64,000 nucleotides of DNA. Source: an uncultured Gemmatimonadales bacterium. Its GTDB lineage: Bacteria > Gemmatimonadota > Gemmatimonadetes > Longimicrobiales > Gaopeijiaceae. The number at the start of each line of letters is the position of its first letter. The first letter of the stretch is position 1. Below the pieces are notes generated by a model, which saw only the letters and a program-made list of their open reading frames with translations, searched no databases and was not told the DNA's origin. A program made the translations under genes and the position numbers. Of the stretch, positions 1 to 7,950 are shown piece after piece. The stretch is from assembly GCA_937919655.1 (NCBI GenBank), contig CALFPJ010000057.1:1-64000 (forward strand). The letters are read 5' to 3'.

Positions 1-24
1 GTGCGGCTCTTGACCGTCGCGCTT

Positions 25-180
25 CTAGATAGCCGGGTCCCTATCTGAACAAAGCGACCCCCCCCAGTACTTCAAGCGCTCATCCTCGACGTGCTCCGCA
101 CTCTCTGGCGCCTCGACGATCCAATCCCTCCGCAGGAGTCGCTTGATCGCGCCGAGTGACCCTCCATCGTCGGGGGTCAT
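25..180 (-). pseudogene. Possible PadR-type regulator remnant
   Basis: A 51-codon minus-strand reading frame reads like the second half of a PadR winged-helix domain: a recognition-helix-like stretch (GSLGAIKRLLRRDWI) followed by an acidic linker and DERLKYW, which resembles the DERRRYY wing of PadR proteins. Upstream in the same frame there is a stop codon (about 190) behind residues that could be the first helices. No ribosome-binding site is visible and the frame ends without the usual C-terminal helix. I read it as a decayed regulator, but the match is by eye and short. It could equally be chance. Nothing else recognisable lies between position 1 and the M28 gene at 367. Confidence 0.25.
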
Positions 181-366
181 TCGCCGGCCTCAATGCCGCC
201 TGATGAGAGCGGCGCGGAGCTCCCGAGCGGGGAGGCCGTCTAGTCGGGTTTTGCCGTCGAAAGGGTCCGGCGAACTCGTCCGCTTTCGCGTGTTGGTCCC
301 TTGCGGCTACCCCCGCGCCGGCCCCACCGTGGGAGCTTGCAGTCCGCCTCCGCAAAGCGAGTAAGC

Positions 367-2538
367 ATGTCGCCGGAATCCAAGAGGGTAGTGAGCAGGT
401 TCTCCCACCTAGGGGCTGCCGCAATGCTGCTTGTCCTCGCGAACTCGCTGGCCGCTCAAGAGCAACCGCAGCGCCTCATGGGATTCACAGCCGAACGGGC
501 TGCCGAGCAGCTCCGCTGGGAACGTGTCATGGCGGCCGTGCCGGACACGGCTACGATGCGAGAGTACCACTACGCGATGACCCGGGCGCCACACCACGCG
601 GGGACCGAGGAGAACTACCGGCTCGCGGTGTATCTCCGAGACCTCTGGGACGGTTTTGGCTTCGAGACCGAGATGGTGCGCTACGACATCTTGGTGCCGT
701 GGCCGGTCGATCTGCGCCTGCGACTCGTCTACCCTGACACGGTCGAACTCGCCGTGACGGAGCCCCCGATTCCGGAGGACCCGGACTCCTACGTCGAGGG
801 TGGCCTCCCGGGCATGGCTGCCTACGTGGCGTCTGGACGGGCCGAGGGCGACGTGATCTACGTCAACTACGGCCGGATCAGCGACTACCGGCTCCTCGAC
901 GACATGGGGGTATCGCTCGAAGGCAAGATCGTACTGGTCCGCTACGGAGGGACTCCGGGCCAAATGCGCGGCATGAAAGTCCGCGAGGCCGCGAAGCGGG
1001 GAGCCGCGGGTGTCGTCATCTACTCCGACCCCGAGGACGACGGGTACGTACGAGGCGACATTTATCCCAACGGCCGCTGGCGTCCCTGGGAAGGCATCCA
1101 GAGGGGGAGTTTCCTGGACGTCCCGATCTACCCCGGCGACCCGCTGACGCCGTTCGTGCCCTCGATTCCCGGTGTCGAGCGTATCCCGTTCGAGGAGGCC
1201 GAGAACGTACAAAAGATCCCTGTACAGCCGATCTCATACGGAGAAGCGCTCAAGATCCTCGAACACATTGGCGGTGACGCAGTCCCCACCGAGTGGCAGG
1301 GTGGCCTGCCCCTGACGTATCACCTCGGACCCGGCCCGGCACGTATCGAGATCGACGTGGAGTACGACTACCAAGAGCGACCAGTCTGGAATGTTTTCGG
1401 CAAAGTGGTCGGCGCGGTCGAGCCCGAGAAGTTCGTCCTCGCAGGTGGCCACCGAGACTCCTGGGTGTTGGGCGCCCGCGACCCGACGAGCGGCGCGGTT
1501 TCACTGCTGGAGACGGCCCGCGGTGTGGCCGCGGCGGTAGCTGCGGGGTTCGAGCCGCGTCGGAGCATCGTCTTCGGTAGCTGGGGTGGCGAAGATTTCT
1601 TCTTGCTCGGCTCCACAGAGTGGGGCGAACAATTCGCCGACGAGCTTAAGGAGAACATGGTCGTCTACATCAACCGGGAGTCGTACACGTCCGGGAATTG
1701 GAGCGCTGGGGGGAACCACTCCCTCGAGGCCTTTGTGATCGAGACGTCCAAGGATGCGCCCCATCCGGAAGCGCCAACACTCTTTGATGCGTGGCAGGGT
1801 CAGCAGCCGGGCGAGCCACTCCGGCTCGACGCGTTGGGGTCGGGGTCCGATTACACGGTTTTTCTCGACCACCTCGGGGTGCCCTCCCTAAACGTGGGGT
1901 ACGAAAGCGCCAACGGCATCTATCACTCGCTCTACGACACGTACCACTACTACCAGCGCTTCGGTGACCCCGGATACCGCTATGGGGTCGCTCAGGCCGA
2001 CATGGTCGGGCGAATGGTCATGCGACTCGCGAACGCTGAGGTTCTGCCCTTCGATTTCACCAGCGCATCCGCGGTTATTGCTGGATACGTCGACGAGCTC
2101 ATGGCTCTCGACGAGGGTGGGCTCCTCCGAGACGAACTCAGGGCGATCGGGGCGGCGAATGCGGCGATGCGCGTGGCCGCCACCGAGACGAACGGTGTTC
2201 TGAATCGACTGCTGACGGGGGGCTCCGCATTGACCGACCAGAACCGGCCTGCCCTCGATCGGGTGAATGCGCTCATCATGCGCGCTGAGCGTGAAATGAT
2301 CGACGAGCGTGGCCTATGGCGGCGACCGTGGTATCGCAACCTCGTATACGCGCCGGGCTACTACGAGGGATACGCGGCCAAGACTTTGCCAGGCGTGCGA
2401 GAACCGATGGAGGATGGCGCCTGGGACGTGGCGCGGACACAGGCGGGGATGCTCGTCGAGGCGCTGGAACGGGTCACCTCGGCCCTGACCGAGGCCGGAG
2501 CCGCGGGGCGCGCGGCGAGCGCGAGGGTGATCAGTTGA
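367..2538 (+). CDS. M28 family peptidase, glutamate carboxypeptidase II (PSMA)-like
   Basis: Exported zinc peptidase expected to trim C-terminal acidic or other residues from peptides outside the cytoplasm. The ATG at 367 is chosen because it gives a clean Sec signal peptide (about residues 1-36, ending in SLAAQ); an in-frame TTG at 301 would add 22 unlikely residues. Order of parts: PA (protease-associated) domain about 130-260, M28 catalytic domain about 320-560, and a transferrin-receptor-like dimerisation domain at the C terminus, the full PSMA arrangement at 723 residues. Predicted metal ligands are His362, Asp372, Asp410, Glu438 and His520, with Glu409 as general base. Compared with human PSMA (Glu425, Asp453) the two terminal carboxylate ligands are exchanged, Asp for Glu and Glu for Asp. 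The gene is convergent with the amidohydrolase that follows, 24 bases away. Confidence 0.92.
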   Translation: MSPESKRVVSRFSHLGAAAMLLVLANSLAAQEQPQRLMGFTAERAAEQLRWERVMAAVPDTATMREYHYAMTRAPHHAGTEENYRLAVYLRDLWDGFGFETEMVRYDILVPWPVDLRLRLVYPDTVELAVTEPPIPEDPDSYVEGGLPGMAAYVASGRAEGDVIYVNYGRISDYRLLDDMGVSLEGKIVLVRYGGTPGQMRGMKVREAAKRGAAGVVIYSDPEDDGYVRGDIYPNGRWRPWEGIQRGSFLDVPIYPGDPLTPFVPSIPGVERIPFEEAENVQKIPVQPISYGEALKILEHIGGDAVPTEWQGGLPLTYHLGPGPARIEIDVEYDYQERPVWNVFGKVVGAVEPEKFVLAGGHRDSWVLGARDPTSGAVSLLETARGVAAAVAAGFEPRRSIVFGSWGGEDFFLLGSTEWGEQFADELKENMVVYINRESYTSGNWSAGGNHSLEAFVIETSKDAPHPEAPTLFDAWQGQQPGEPLRLDALGSGSDYTVFLDHLGVPSLNVGYESANGIYHSLYDTYHYYQRFGDPGYRYGVAQADMVGRMVMRLANAEVLPFDFTSASAVIAGYVDELMALDEGGLLRDELRAIGAANAAMRVAATETNGVLNRLLTGGSALTDQNRPALDRVNALIMRAEREMIDERGLWRRPWYRNLVYAPGYYEGYAAKTLPGVREPMEDGAWDVARTQAGMLVEALERVTSALTEAGAAGRAASARVIS

Positions 2539-2584
2539 GCGCGCGGCCACAGCCTTGACCGTTTAGACAGTAGGGGCCGCGCTC
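2537..2584. terminator. Hairpin between convergent genes
   Basis: Arms at 2537-2548 and 2575-2584 pair (GAGCGCGCGGCC with GGCCGCGCTC, two bases bulged). The hairpin spans both stop codons of the convergent M28 and amidohydrolase genes. There is no T-run on either side, so it is a candidate transcription end or mRNA-stabilising structure rather than a classical intrinsic terminator. Confidence 0.35.
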
Positions 2585-3969
2585 AGGATCTCTGCAGGAT
2601 CGAGTAGCAGTCCGCCGTGGATCACACTTCGGATCCGCCGGGTGTTCTTGATGTCAGCCAGAGGATCTGCCTCAAGGAGCACGAGGTCGGCTGTTCGCCC
2701 CGGCTCCACGGACCCGAGTGACCCTTCCCGTTTCAGGATCCGAGCGTTCTCGAACGTGGCCGCGGTCAGGACCTCGCTCGCGGACATGCCGGCCTCGACG
2801 AGAAATTCCATTTCGTGGTGGAGCGAGGTGCCGGGCGCGACCTGAGGTTCCGGAGCGTCGGTGCCCACCAGTAGCTGCACTCCGGCCTCCTGAAGCATGC
2901 CGGTCAGCGTTAAATACTTCTCCCACGTCCTTTCGCGAACCGACACCGGTGCAGTGCCCCAATCAAGCTTCCGCCGCTCGCGGTCGGCGTCCCAGAACGC
3001 CTTCAGTCGGCCGGGCATTGCATCTTGGTCGGGGTGACCGTAGACCTCGGGCTGGTCCATAAAAAGAAGCGTCCCCCAGAACACCATCAGCGTGGGATCC
3101 ACACGCGCTCCGTGTTGCGCGATCAGATCGATGAGTCGCCGGGCGTCGTCGGATTCCAGGTTGATCGAGTGCCGGTCGTCCGGGTCGTCGAGAAGGAAAT
3201 TCGACACCGTGTAGATGTGCTCGATGCAATCGAGTCCGTCCTGGACCGCATCGGCCGTTTGGTAGTCACGAAGATGCCCGCTCACCACGAGTCCGTGCTC
3301 ATGCCCCACCTCGATCACCCGTCTACCGATTTCTCGCTCGACCCCGATGTAGAGTTTGAGCGTGGTGACGCCCCATGCCGCCATGTCCGCCACGAAGGGT
3401 TCGACGTCGGCCGCGTCTGTCAGCGCCCAGCCGACATCAGGGTGCCACACCGGATTGCCGTCGATTAGGAAGCTGCCCCGAAAGACGTTCGGGGACGTGT
3501 CGGGACGATCCTTGGCGAATAGTTCGACCATCCGTGCGGCCGGCACGTTGTCGCCGGTACTGCGGATCGACGTGACGCCGTGCCCGAGATAGAAGGGAAG
3601 CACCTCGTCTCCCGTCATCTGAGACTGGTACAGGATGTGGGAGAGGTGGACGTGCGCGTCGATGAGTCCGGGGATGACATACAGGCCGGAGCCGTCGATC
3701 ACCCTCGCACCGCTGGCGGCATCGGCCCCGCGGTTCAGTGCGTTCCTAGGTCCGACCGCCTGGATCACTCCCTCGTCCATGAGGACGTTTGTTGCTGGCA
3801 GCATGCGCCCCGTTCGAACATCGAATACGGACGCCCCGTCGATGAGGATCTTGCCGGGGTTGGAACTCGAGTCCGGGCGTCCGGATGGCTCCATCTCCCC
3901 TGCTTGGCACCCGAGGGTGAGGCCGGCGACGGCTGCGGCGGTCCCACCGACAAACGTGCGACGATCCAT
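2563..3969 (-). CDS. Tat-exported amidohydrolase, imidazolonepropionase-like
   Basis: Metal-dependent amidohydrolase of the imidazolonepropionase/prolidase-like group, 468 residues. It starts with a twin-arginine signal (MDRRTFVGGTAAAVAGL) that ends in a lipobox-like LGC at residue 20, so it is probably a periplasmic lipoprotein folded before export. Visible metal-site motifs: HVH in IDAHVHLSH (about residue 105), a lysine in TLKLYIG that could be carboxylated, His in VSGHLRD and IEHIYT, and the terminal Asp in VGTDAPEP. The C-terminal segment GRTADLVLLEADPL is the usual composite-domain strand of the family. Substrate cannot be told; imidodipeptides or other cyclic and linear amides are usual for this branch. 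Convergent with the M28 peptidase and divergent from the glutaminyl cyclase gene. Confidence 0.88.
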   Translation of the reverse strand: MDRRTFVGGTAAAVAGLTLGCQAGEMEPSGRPDSSSNPGKILIDGASVFDVRTGRMLPATNVLMDEGVIQAVGPRNALNRGADAASGARVIDGSGLYVIPGLIDAHVHLSHILYQSQMTGDEVLPFYLGHGVTSIRSTGDNVPAARMVELFAKDRPDTSPNVFRGSFLIDGNPVWHPDVGWALTDAADVEPFVADMAAWGVTTLKLYIGVEREIGRRVIEVGHEHGLVVSGHLRDYQTADAVQDGLDCIEHIYTVSNFLLDDPDDRHSINLESDDARRLIDLIAQHGARVDPTLMVFWGTLLFMDQPEVYGHPDQDAMPGRLKAFWDADRERRKLDWGTAPVSVRERTWEKYLTLTGMLQEAGVQLLVGTDAPEPQVAPGTSLHHEMEFLVEAGMSASEVLTAATFENARILKREGSLGSVEPGRTADLVLLEADPLADIKNTRRIRSVIHGGLLLDPAEILSAAPTV

Positions 3970-4083
3970 GTCAGCCCTCTTGGAAGATGTGGCTAGGTGA
4001 TCCGTGACCTCGACCTGCTTGCCAACCTAGGCTGCGGGGCATGGCGCGCCCATGCTGTAGCTCAAGACGTTATCCTCAGACTA

Positions 4084-4107
4084 CGGCGAGCACCGGCGTG
4101 CTCGCCG
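4084..4107. repeat. Perfect 10-bp inverted repeat in divergent intergenic region
   Basis: Arms CGGCGAGCAC (4084-4093) and GTGCTCGCCG (4098-4107) with a CGGC loop. It lies in the 229-base gap between the divergent amidohydrolase and glutaminyl cyclase genes, where promoters of both must lie. It could be an operator or an RNA hairpin in a leader; it has no T-run. Confidence 0.4.
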
Positions 4108-4198
4108 CCGGGTCGGGAGCGCCTTGGGCCCTTCCCGGGCACTCCTTATGAGTGGGCAGGTCGGTCGTGCCAATCCTTTTCTCGAGAACGGAGCATAG

Positions 4199-4972
4199 GT
4201 GAAGAAGCCCTGGGGTCTAAGGAAAATTGCTGGAATTCTCGGCTGCCTACTGTTCCCCCTTGGGTGCAGTCCAGCCGTAAGAGAGGGCGCGATCGAAGTT
4301 CTTGAAGTCCTCCCGCACGACACGACGGCCTATACACAAGGGCTCGTGCTTCACCAGGGCGTGCTCTACGAGAGCACAGGTCGTTACGGATACTCCACGG
4401 TCCGTCGCGTTGACCCAAGTTCGGGCGAGGTGCTTGCGTCGGTCCCCTTGGATTCCACGTACTTCGGGGAAGGTCTCGAGATCATCGAAGGCCGCCTTGT
4501 TCAGCTAACGTGGAAGGAGCACCTCGCATTCGTCTACGATATCGAGTCCCTCGAGCGTGTCGATTCCTTGCCCGTCAGCACCTTTGGGTGGGGTCTGTGC
4601 TCAGACGGGGAAACTGCCTTCATGACCGGTGGTGGGGCACTCCTGTACAAGCTCGATGGCGCCTCCTGGACCAGTAAGGACCGGGTCGAAATTCTCCGGA
4701 AAGGCGTGCCGCTCAGGGAAGTCAACGAGCTCGAGTGTGTGGGGTCTCACATCTTCGCCAATGTCTACCAGTCCACTGTGATTGTTCAGATCGATGCGGA
4801 GACCGGAAATGTCGTCGCCGAGTTCGATGCTGCAGCCTTGGTGCCAGATCATCTTCGCGGTTCGCCTGACGCCGTAATGAACGGGATCGCGTACGACCGC
4901 GACTCTGACACGTTTTTCGTTACAGGGAAGCTCTGGCCTGTTATGTATCGGGTTCGGCTTAACGGCGATTAA
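4199..4972 (+). CDS. Glutaminyl-peptide cyclotransferase (plant/bacterial type), lipoprotein
   Basis: Converts N-terminal glutamine of peptides or proteins to pyroglutamate. It belongs to the five-bladed beta-propeller glutamine cyclotransferase family, unrelated to the animal zinc enzyme. Family signatures in order: YTQGLVLHQGVLYEST (about 40-55), FGEGLE, LTWKEHLAFVYD, GWGLCSDG, NELECVGSHIFANV, NGIAYDRDSDTFFVTGKLWP. The length, 257 residues, fits the family. A GTG start at 4199 is chosen because GGAG lies 6 bases upstream and the N terminus gives a lipoprotein signal (FPLGCSP, Cys about residue 23). It stands alone between a divergent amidohydrolase and a downstream surface protein. Pyroglutamate protection or clipping would fit the peptide-degrading neighbourhood, but the in vivo substrate is unknown. 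Confidence 0.9.
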   Translation: MKKPWGLRKIAGILGCLLFPLGCSPAVREGAIEVLEVLPHDTTAYTQGLVLHQGVLYESTGRYGYSTVRRVDPSSGEVLASVPLDSTYFGEGLEIIEGRLVQLTWKEHLAFVYDIESLERVDSLPVSTFGWGLCSDGETAFMTGGGALLYKLDGASWTSKDRVEILRKGVPLREVNELECVGSHIFANVYQSTVIVQIDAETGNVVAEFDAAALVPDHLRGSPDAVMNGIAYDRDSDTFFVTGKLWPVMYRVRLNGD

Positions 4973-5220
4973 TGTGCGGCTGAGCCGAAACGGCGAGTCC
5001 GTCGCGACTCTTGTGGCACGCGCGTGAGCCCTCGTTCGAGTTCGGAACAGGGCGTCGTGGTTGGTGTCTATTTCAATGCCCTCGGCGTCGAGCCGATTCG
5101 TGGGGGCCGACCGGTCTCTTTGCCGCCGGTGAGGCGAGACGGAGATCGGATGTGCAAGAGTCTGCGGACGGATCCGAGGGCTGGCGCGCGTAAGCGCAGT
5201 ACCAGGGGAGCCACCTTAAG

Positions 5221-7950
5221 ATGCGCATATTCGCAAAGACCGCCGTCTATACCGGCGCAGTCCTCGCCATGTCGATCACCTTCGCGTCGGATCGCCTCGC
5301 CGCGCAGTCTCTTCTGGTCGAAATCTCCAACTCTGAATCACCCGCCCCGATCGCCGGCGTCATGTTGAGCCTCACGGACGCCGGGACTTCATCCGTGGTC
5401 GATCGTGCGCTCACCAACGGCGTAGGCAAACATCTGTTCGTGGGTCTCGCCGCCGGACGGTATTCCCTCCGTGCGGACGTGATCGGGTTCACTTCCGTCG
5501 ACTACGGTCCGGTCGACATCGCGGCAGGGGAGACGGTCATCGCTCGTCTCAGGATGGATCCGCTGGCTATCGGGCTTGAGGGCATCACGGTCGAGGGTCA
5601 GCGCCAGTGTCGCATTCGCCCTGAGGACGGAGATCGGCTCGAGGCGGTTTGGAACGAGGTGAAGAAGGGGCTCACCGTCGTGGCCTGGACCCAGAGCGAA
5701 GGCCTCTACAGATATCGAGTCCTGAAGAGCACGAGGGACATCGAACTCGACACAGAACTTACGCGCGCCGTGGATCGCTCGATCTCATCTCAGTTCTTGC
5801 AAAGCCCGTTCGAGAGTCGTGAGGCAGTTGATCTCGCGGAGAACGGCTTCGTTCAACGTGCCCCGGACGGCGAGGCGGACCTCTACTTCGCACCTGACGC
5901 TCAGGTTCTGCTCTCTGATGTGTTCCTCGATACCCACTGTTTCAGGCTCCGCCGTGGCGATGCGGAGCGTGCGGGCATGGTCGGGTTGGCTTTTGAGCCG
6001 GCGCGGTCTCAGCGTGCCCCGGACATCAGCGGGGTCCTCTGGGTGCAGCCACAGGGCTGGGTTCTCGAGGGTGTCGATTTTTGGTATGAAAACCTCCCCA
6101 GTGGGATTCGTTCCACGCTGGTGGGTGGCGATGTGCAGTTCCAGCGCCTTCCAAACGGCGCCTGGATCGTTCCGAAATGGGCGATCAGGATGCCCTCGGT
6201 GGGCGTGTCCGTGGATGCCTCGGGAGCCCGACGTGCGTCGTTGATCGGCACTCGAGAGGCGCTCGGCCGAGTGCTTCGCATTGAAGAGGTCGATGGCAGT
6301 CTGCTGCTCGCGGCCGAGAGCGGAACGATTGAGGGCATGGTCCTCGACAGTCTCGAGCGCGACGGCGTGGCCGGTGCCCGCGTGCGGATCGAGGGCGGGA
6401 CTGAGGAGGTACTGGCGAATGGCGATGGGGAGTTCCGGCTGACAGAAGTGCCTGAGGGGAGATACACGCTGGTCGTCGACTTTCCGTCTGGATCGGTCGT
6501 GTCGAGTGAACCTCTTCGTCAGGTAGTCGATGTCGCCGACGGAGTGGTCGCGTTTGTGCGTTTCCGGTCCTTGTCGCGAGCGGATGTGTTGGCGGCCGCG
6601 TGCCAGGCCGAGGGCGAGATGCCTCGAAGGACGTCCGTGCTACTCGGCACGGTGCGAGACCTGGGTAGCGGGCTGCCCCTCGCGAACGCGAGGGTGCGCA
6701 TTACGTGGGGCGATGTACAGTTTGCGGCGTCGTTCATGTTCCAGGACACTACCGCCGGTTGGAAATATCGCATCCTGGAGTCAGGCCGGGGGGTCGAAGT
6801 GACCAGCGATCCTGACGGCGTTTACCGGGTGTGTGCGGTCCCAGAGTTGACGCGGCTCACGGTCTTTACGGACGTCTCAGGACTCGCGTCCCGCTCCGAC
6901 ACGCTCACGATTCCGCAAAACGTACCTGTGTTTACTCATGATGTGGCTCTTTCGCTTTCAACCCCGACGATGGTGGCGGGTTGGGTAGAAGACTGGACCT
7001 CGGGAGACTCGATCGAGACCGCGATGATACGGCTCACTCGCCTCGATACCGGAGCGGCCCGAGGTACGACCGAGACCGTTACCGTGGCCTCCGGCTCAGA
7101 CGGTCGCTTTGAGACGACCCCGTTGTCGGTAGGGGAGTGGGCGATCGAGGTGAGCCGCATCGGCTATGCCTCCACCTTGGATACGCTCGTCGTCAGCTCA
7201 GGTATCCGCACGGAGATTCGCGCCCGCCTTGCCGCCCAGGCCCTCGAGATCCAAGGGATCGAGGTGGAGGTGCTGTCGCGCGAGCGGGAGGAATGGCGGC
7301 GCTCCGGTACCGCGGTGAACTTCGTGAGCCCCGGCGAGGTCGATGAATTACGCGATCGCGTCGGGAGCGCGCTCGACCTTATCCGATCGAGAATGGGGCC
7401 TCGTATCAACATTACGGTGCGCTCGGGTGGCCGGGGCTCAGGAGCTCTTGTGGATTTTTGTATTCAGAGCAGTCGGCGTCGGCCGTCGGTTGTGGAGTTG
7501 CGTCAGGAGTACGCGGGCGGGTGCCGACCGGCCTTGTTGTTGATGGACGGGGCCGTGCTGTTCGATCCTACTGGCGAAGCTGGGAGTGCGGAGGCCTCCG
7601 AGCTGCTCCTCACCATGCCTCCTGAAGACATTGAAAGCATCCGCTTCCTTCAACCGATTGACGCTCGGTTTCGTTATGGCGAGGCAGGGAAGAACGGAGC
7701 GCTGATTCTTGAGACTCGGCGGGGGCGGTGGGATGCGACACTGGCGGATGTCCCTACCTCCTCGGAATCAACGGCAACGTCACATGTGAAGGATGCTCCG
7801 CGTCGTGCAGGACTCGCTGTCTCGCCGACACGAAGGCAGTGTCCCGCTCGTTGTCCCCACCGGTGTTCAGGTTCCGGTCGTACTTGGGGAGCAGCGCCGA
7901 CGATACGGCCACCCTCAGGCGATGTCCCGGTGGCAATACGATGCCGGTGA
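5221..7950 (+). CDS. Carboxypeptidase-regulatory-like surface protein with TonB-plug-like end, 3' run-on
   Basis: Large exported protein with a Sec signal (about residues 1-29), a carboxypeptidase-D regulatory-like beta-sandwich (about 35-120), a family-specific middle region, and three further carboxypeptidase-regulatory-like sandwiches (about 370-440, 475-575, 585-675). The end resembles a TonB receptor plug (ALDLIRSRMGPRINITVR to NGALILETRRG, about 720-835), but no 22-strand barrel follows. Such plug-only proteins are common in Gemmatimonadota and probably sit at the outer membrane; the role is unknown. The natural end is expected just after ILETRRG (near 7735). Instead the frame continues about 70 low-complexity residues into the convergent CocE gene, overlapping it by 197 bases. 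The final segment therefore looks like readthrough after loss of the original stop. No function is assigned. Confidence 0.75.
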   Translation: MRIFAKTAVYTGAVLAMSITFASDRLAAQSLLVEISNSESPAPIAGVMLSLTDAGTSSVVDRALTNGVGKHLFVGLAAGRYSLRADVIGFTSVDYGPVDIAAGETVIARLRMDPLAIGLEGITVEGQRQCRIRPEDGDRLEAVWNEVKKGLTVVAWTQSEGLYRYRVLKSTRDIELDTELTRAVDRSISSQFLQSPFESREAVDLAENGFVQRAPDGEADLYFAPDAQVLLSDVFLDTHCFRLRRGDAERAGMVGLAFEPARSQRAPDISGVLWVQPQGWVLEGVDFWYENLPSGIRSTLVGGDVQFQRLPNGAWIVPKWAIRMPSVGVSVDASGARRASLIGTREALGRVLRIEEVDGSLLLAAESGTIEGMVLDSLERDGVAGARVRIEGGTEEVLANGDGEFRLTEVPEGRYTLVVDFPSGSVVSSEPLRQVVDVADGVVAFVRFRSLSRADVLAAACQAEGEMPRRTSVLLGTVRDLGSGLPLANARVRITWGDVQFAASFMFQDTTAGWKYRILESGRGVEVTSDPDGVYRVCAVPELTRLTVFTDVSGLASRSDTLTIPQNVPVFTHDVALSLSTPTMVAGWVEDWTSGDSIETAMIRLTRLDTGAARGTTETVTVASGSDGRFETTPLSVGEWAIEVSRIGYASTLDTLVVSSGIRTEIRARLAAQALEIQGIEVEVLSREREEWRRSGTAVNFVSPGEVDELRDRVGSALDLIRSRMGPRINITVRSGGRGSGALVDFCIQSSRRRPSVVELRQEYAGGCRPALLLMDGAVLFDPTGEAGSAEASELLLTMPPEDIESIRFLQPIDARFRYGEAGKNGALILETRRGRWDATLADVPTSSESTATSHVKDAPRRAGLAVSPTRRQCPARCPHRCSGSGRTWGAAPTIRPPSGDVPVAIRCR

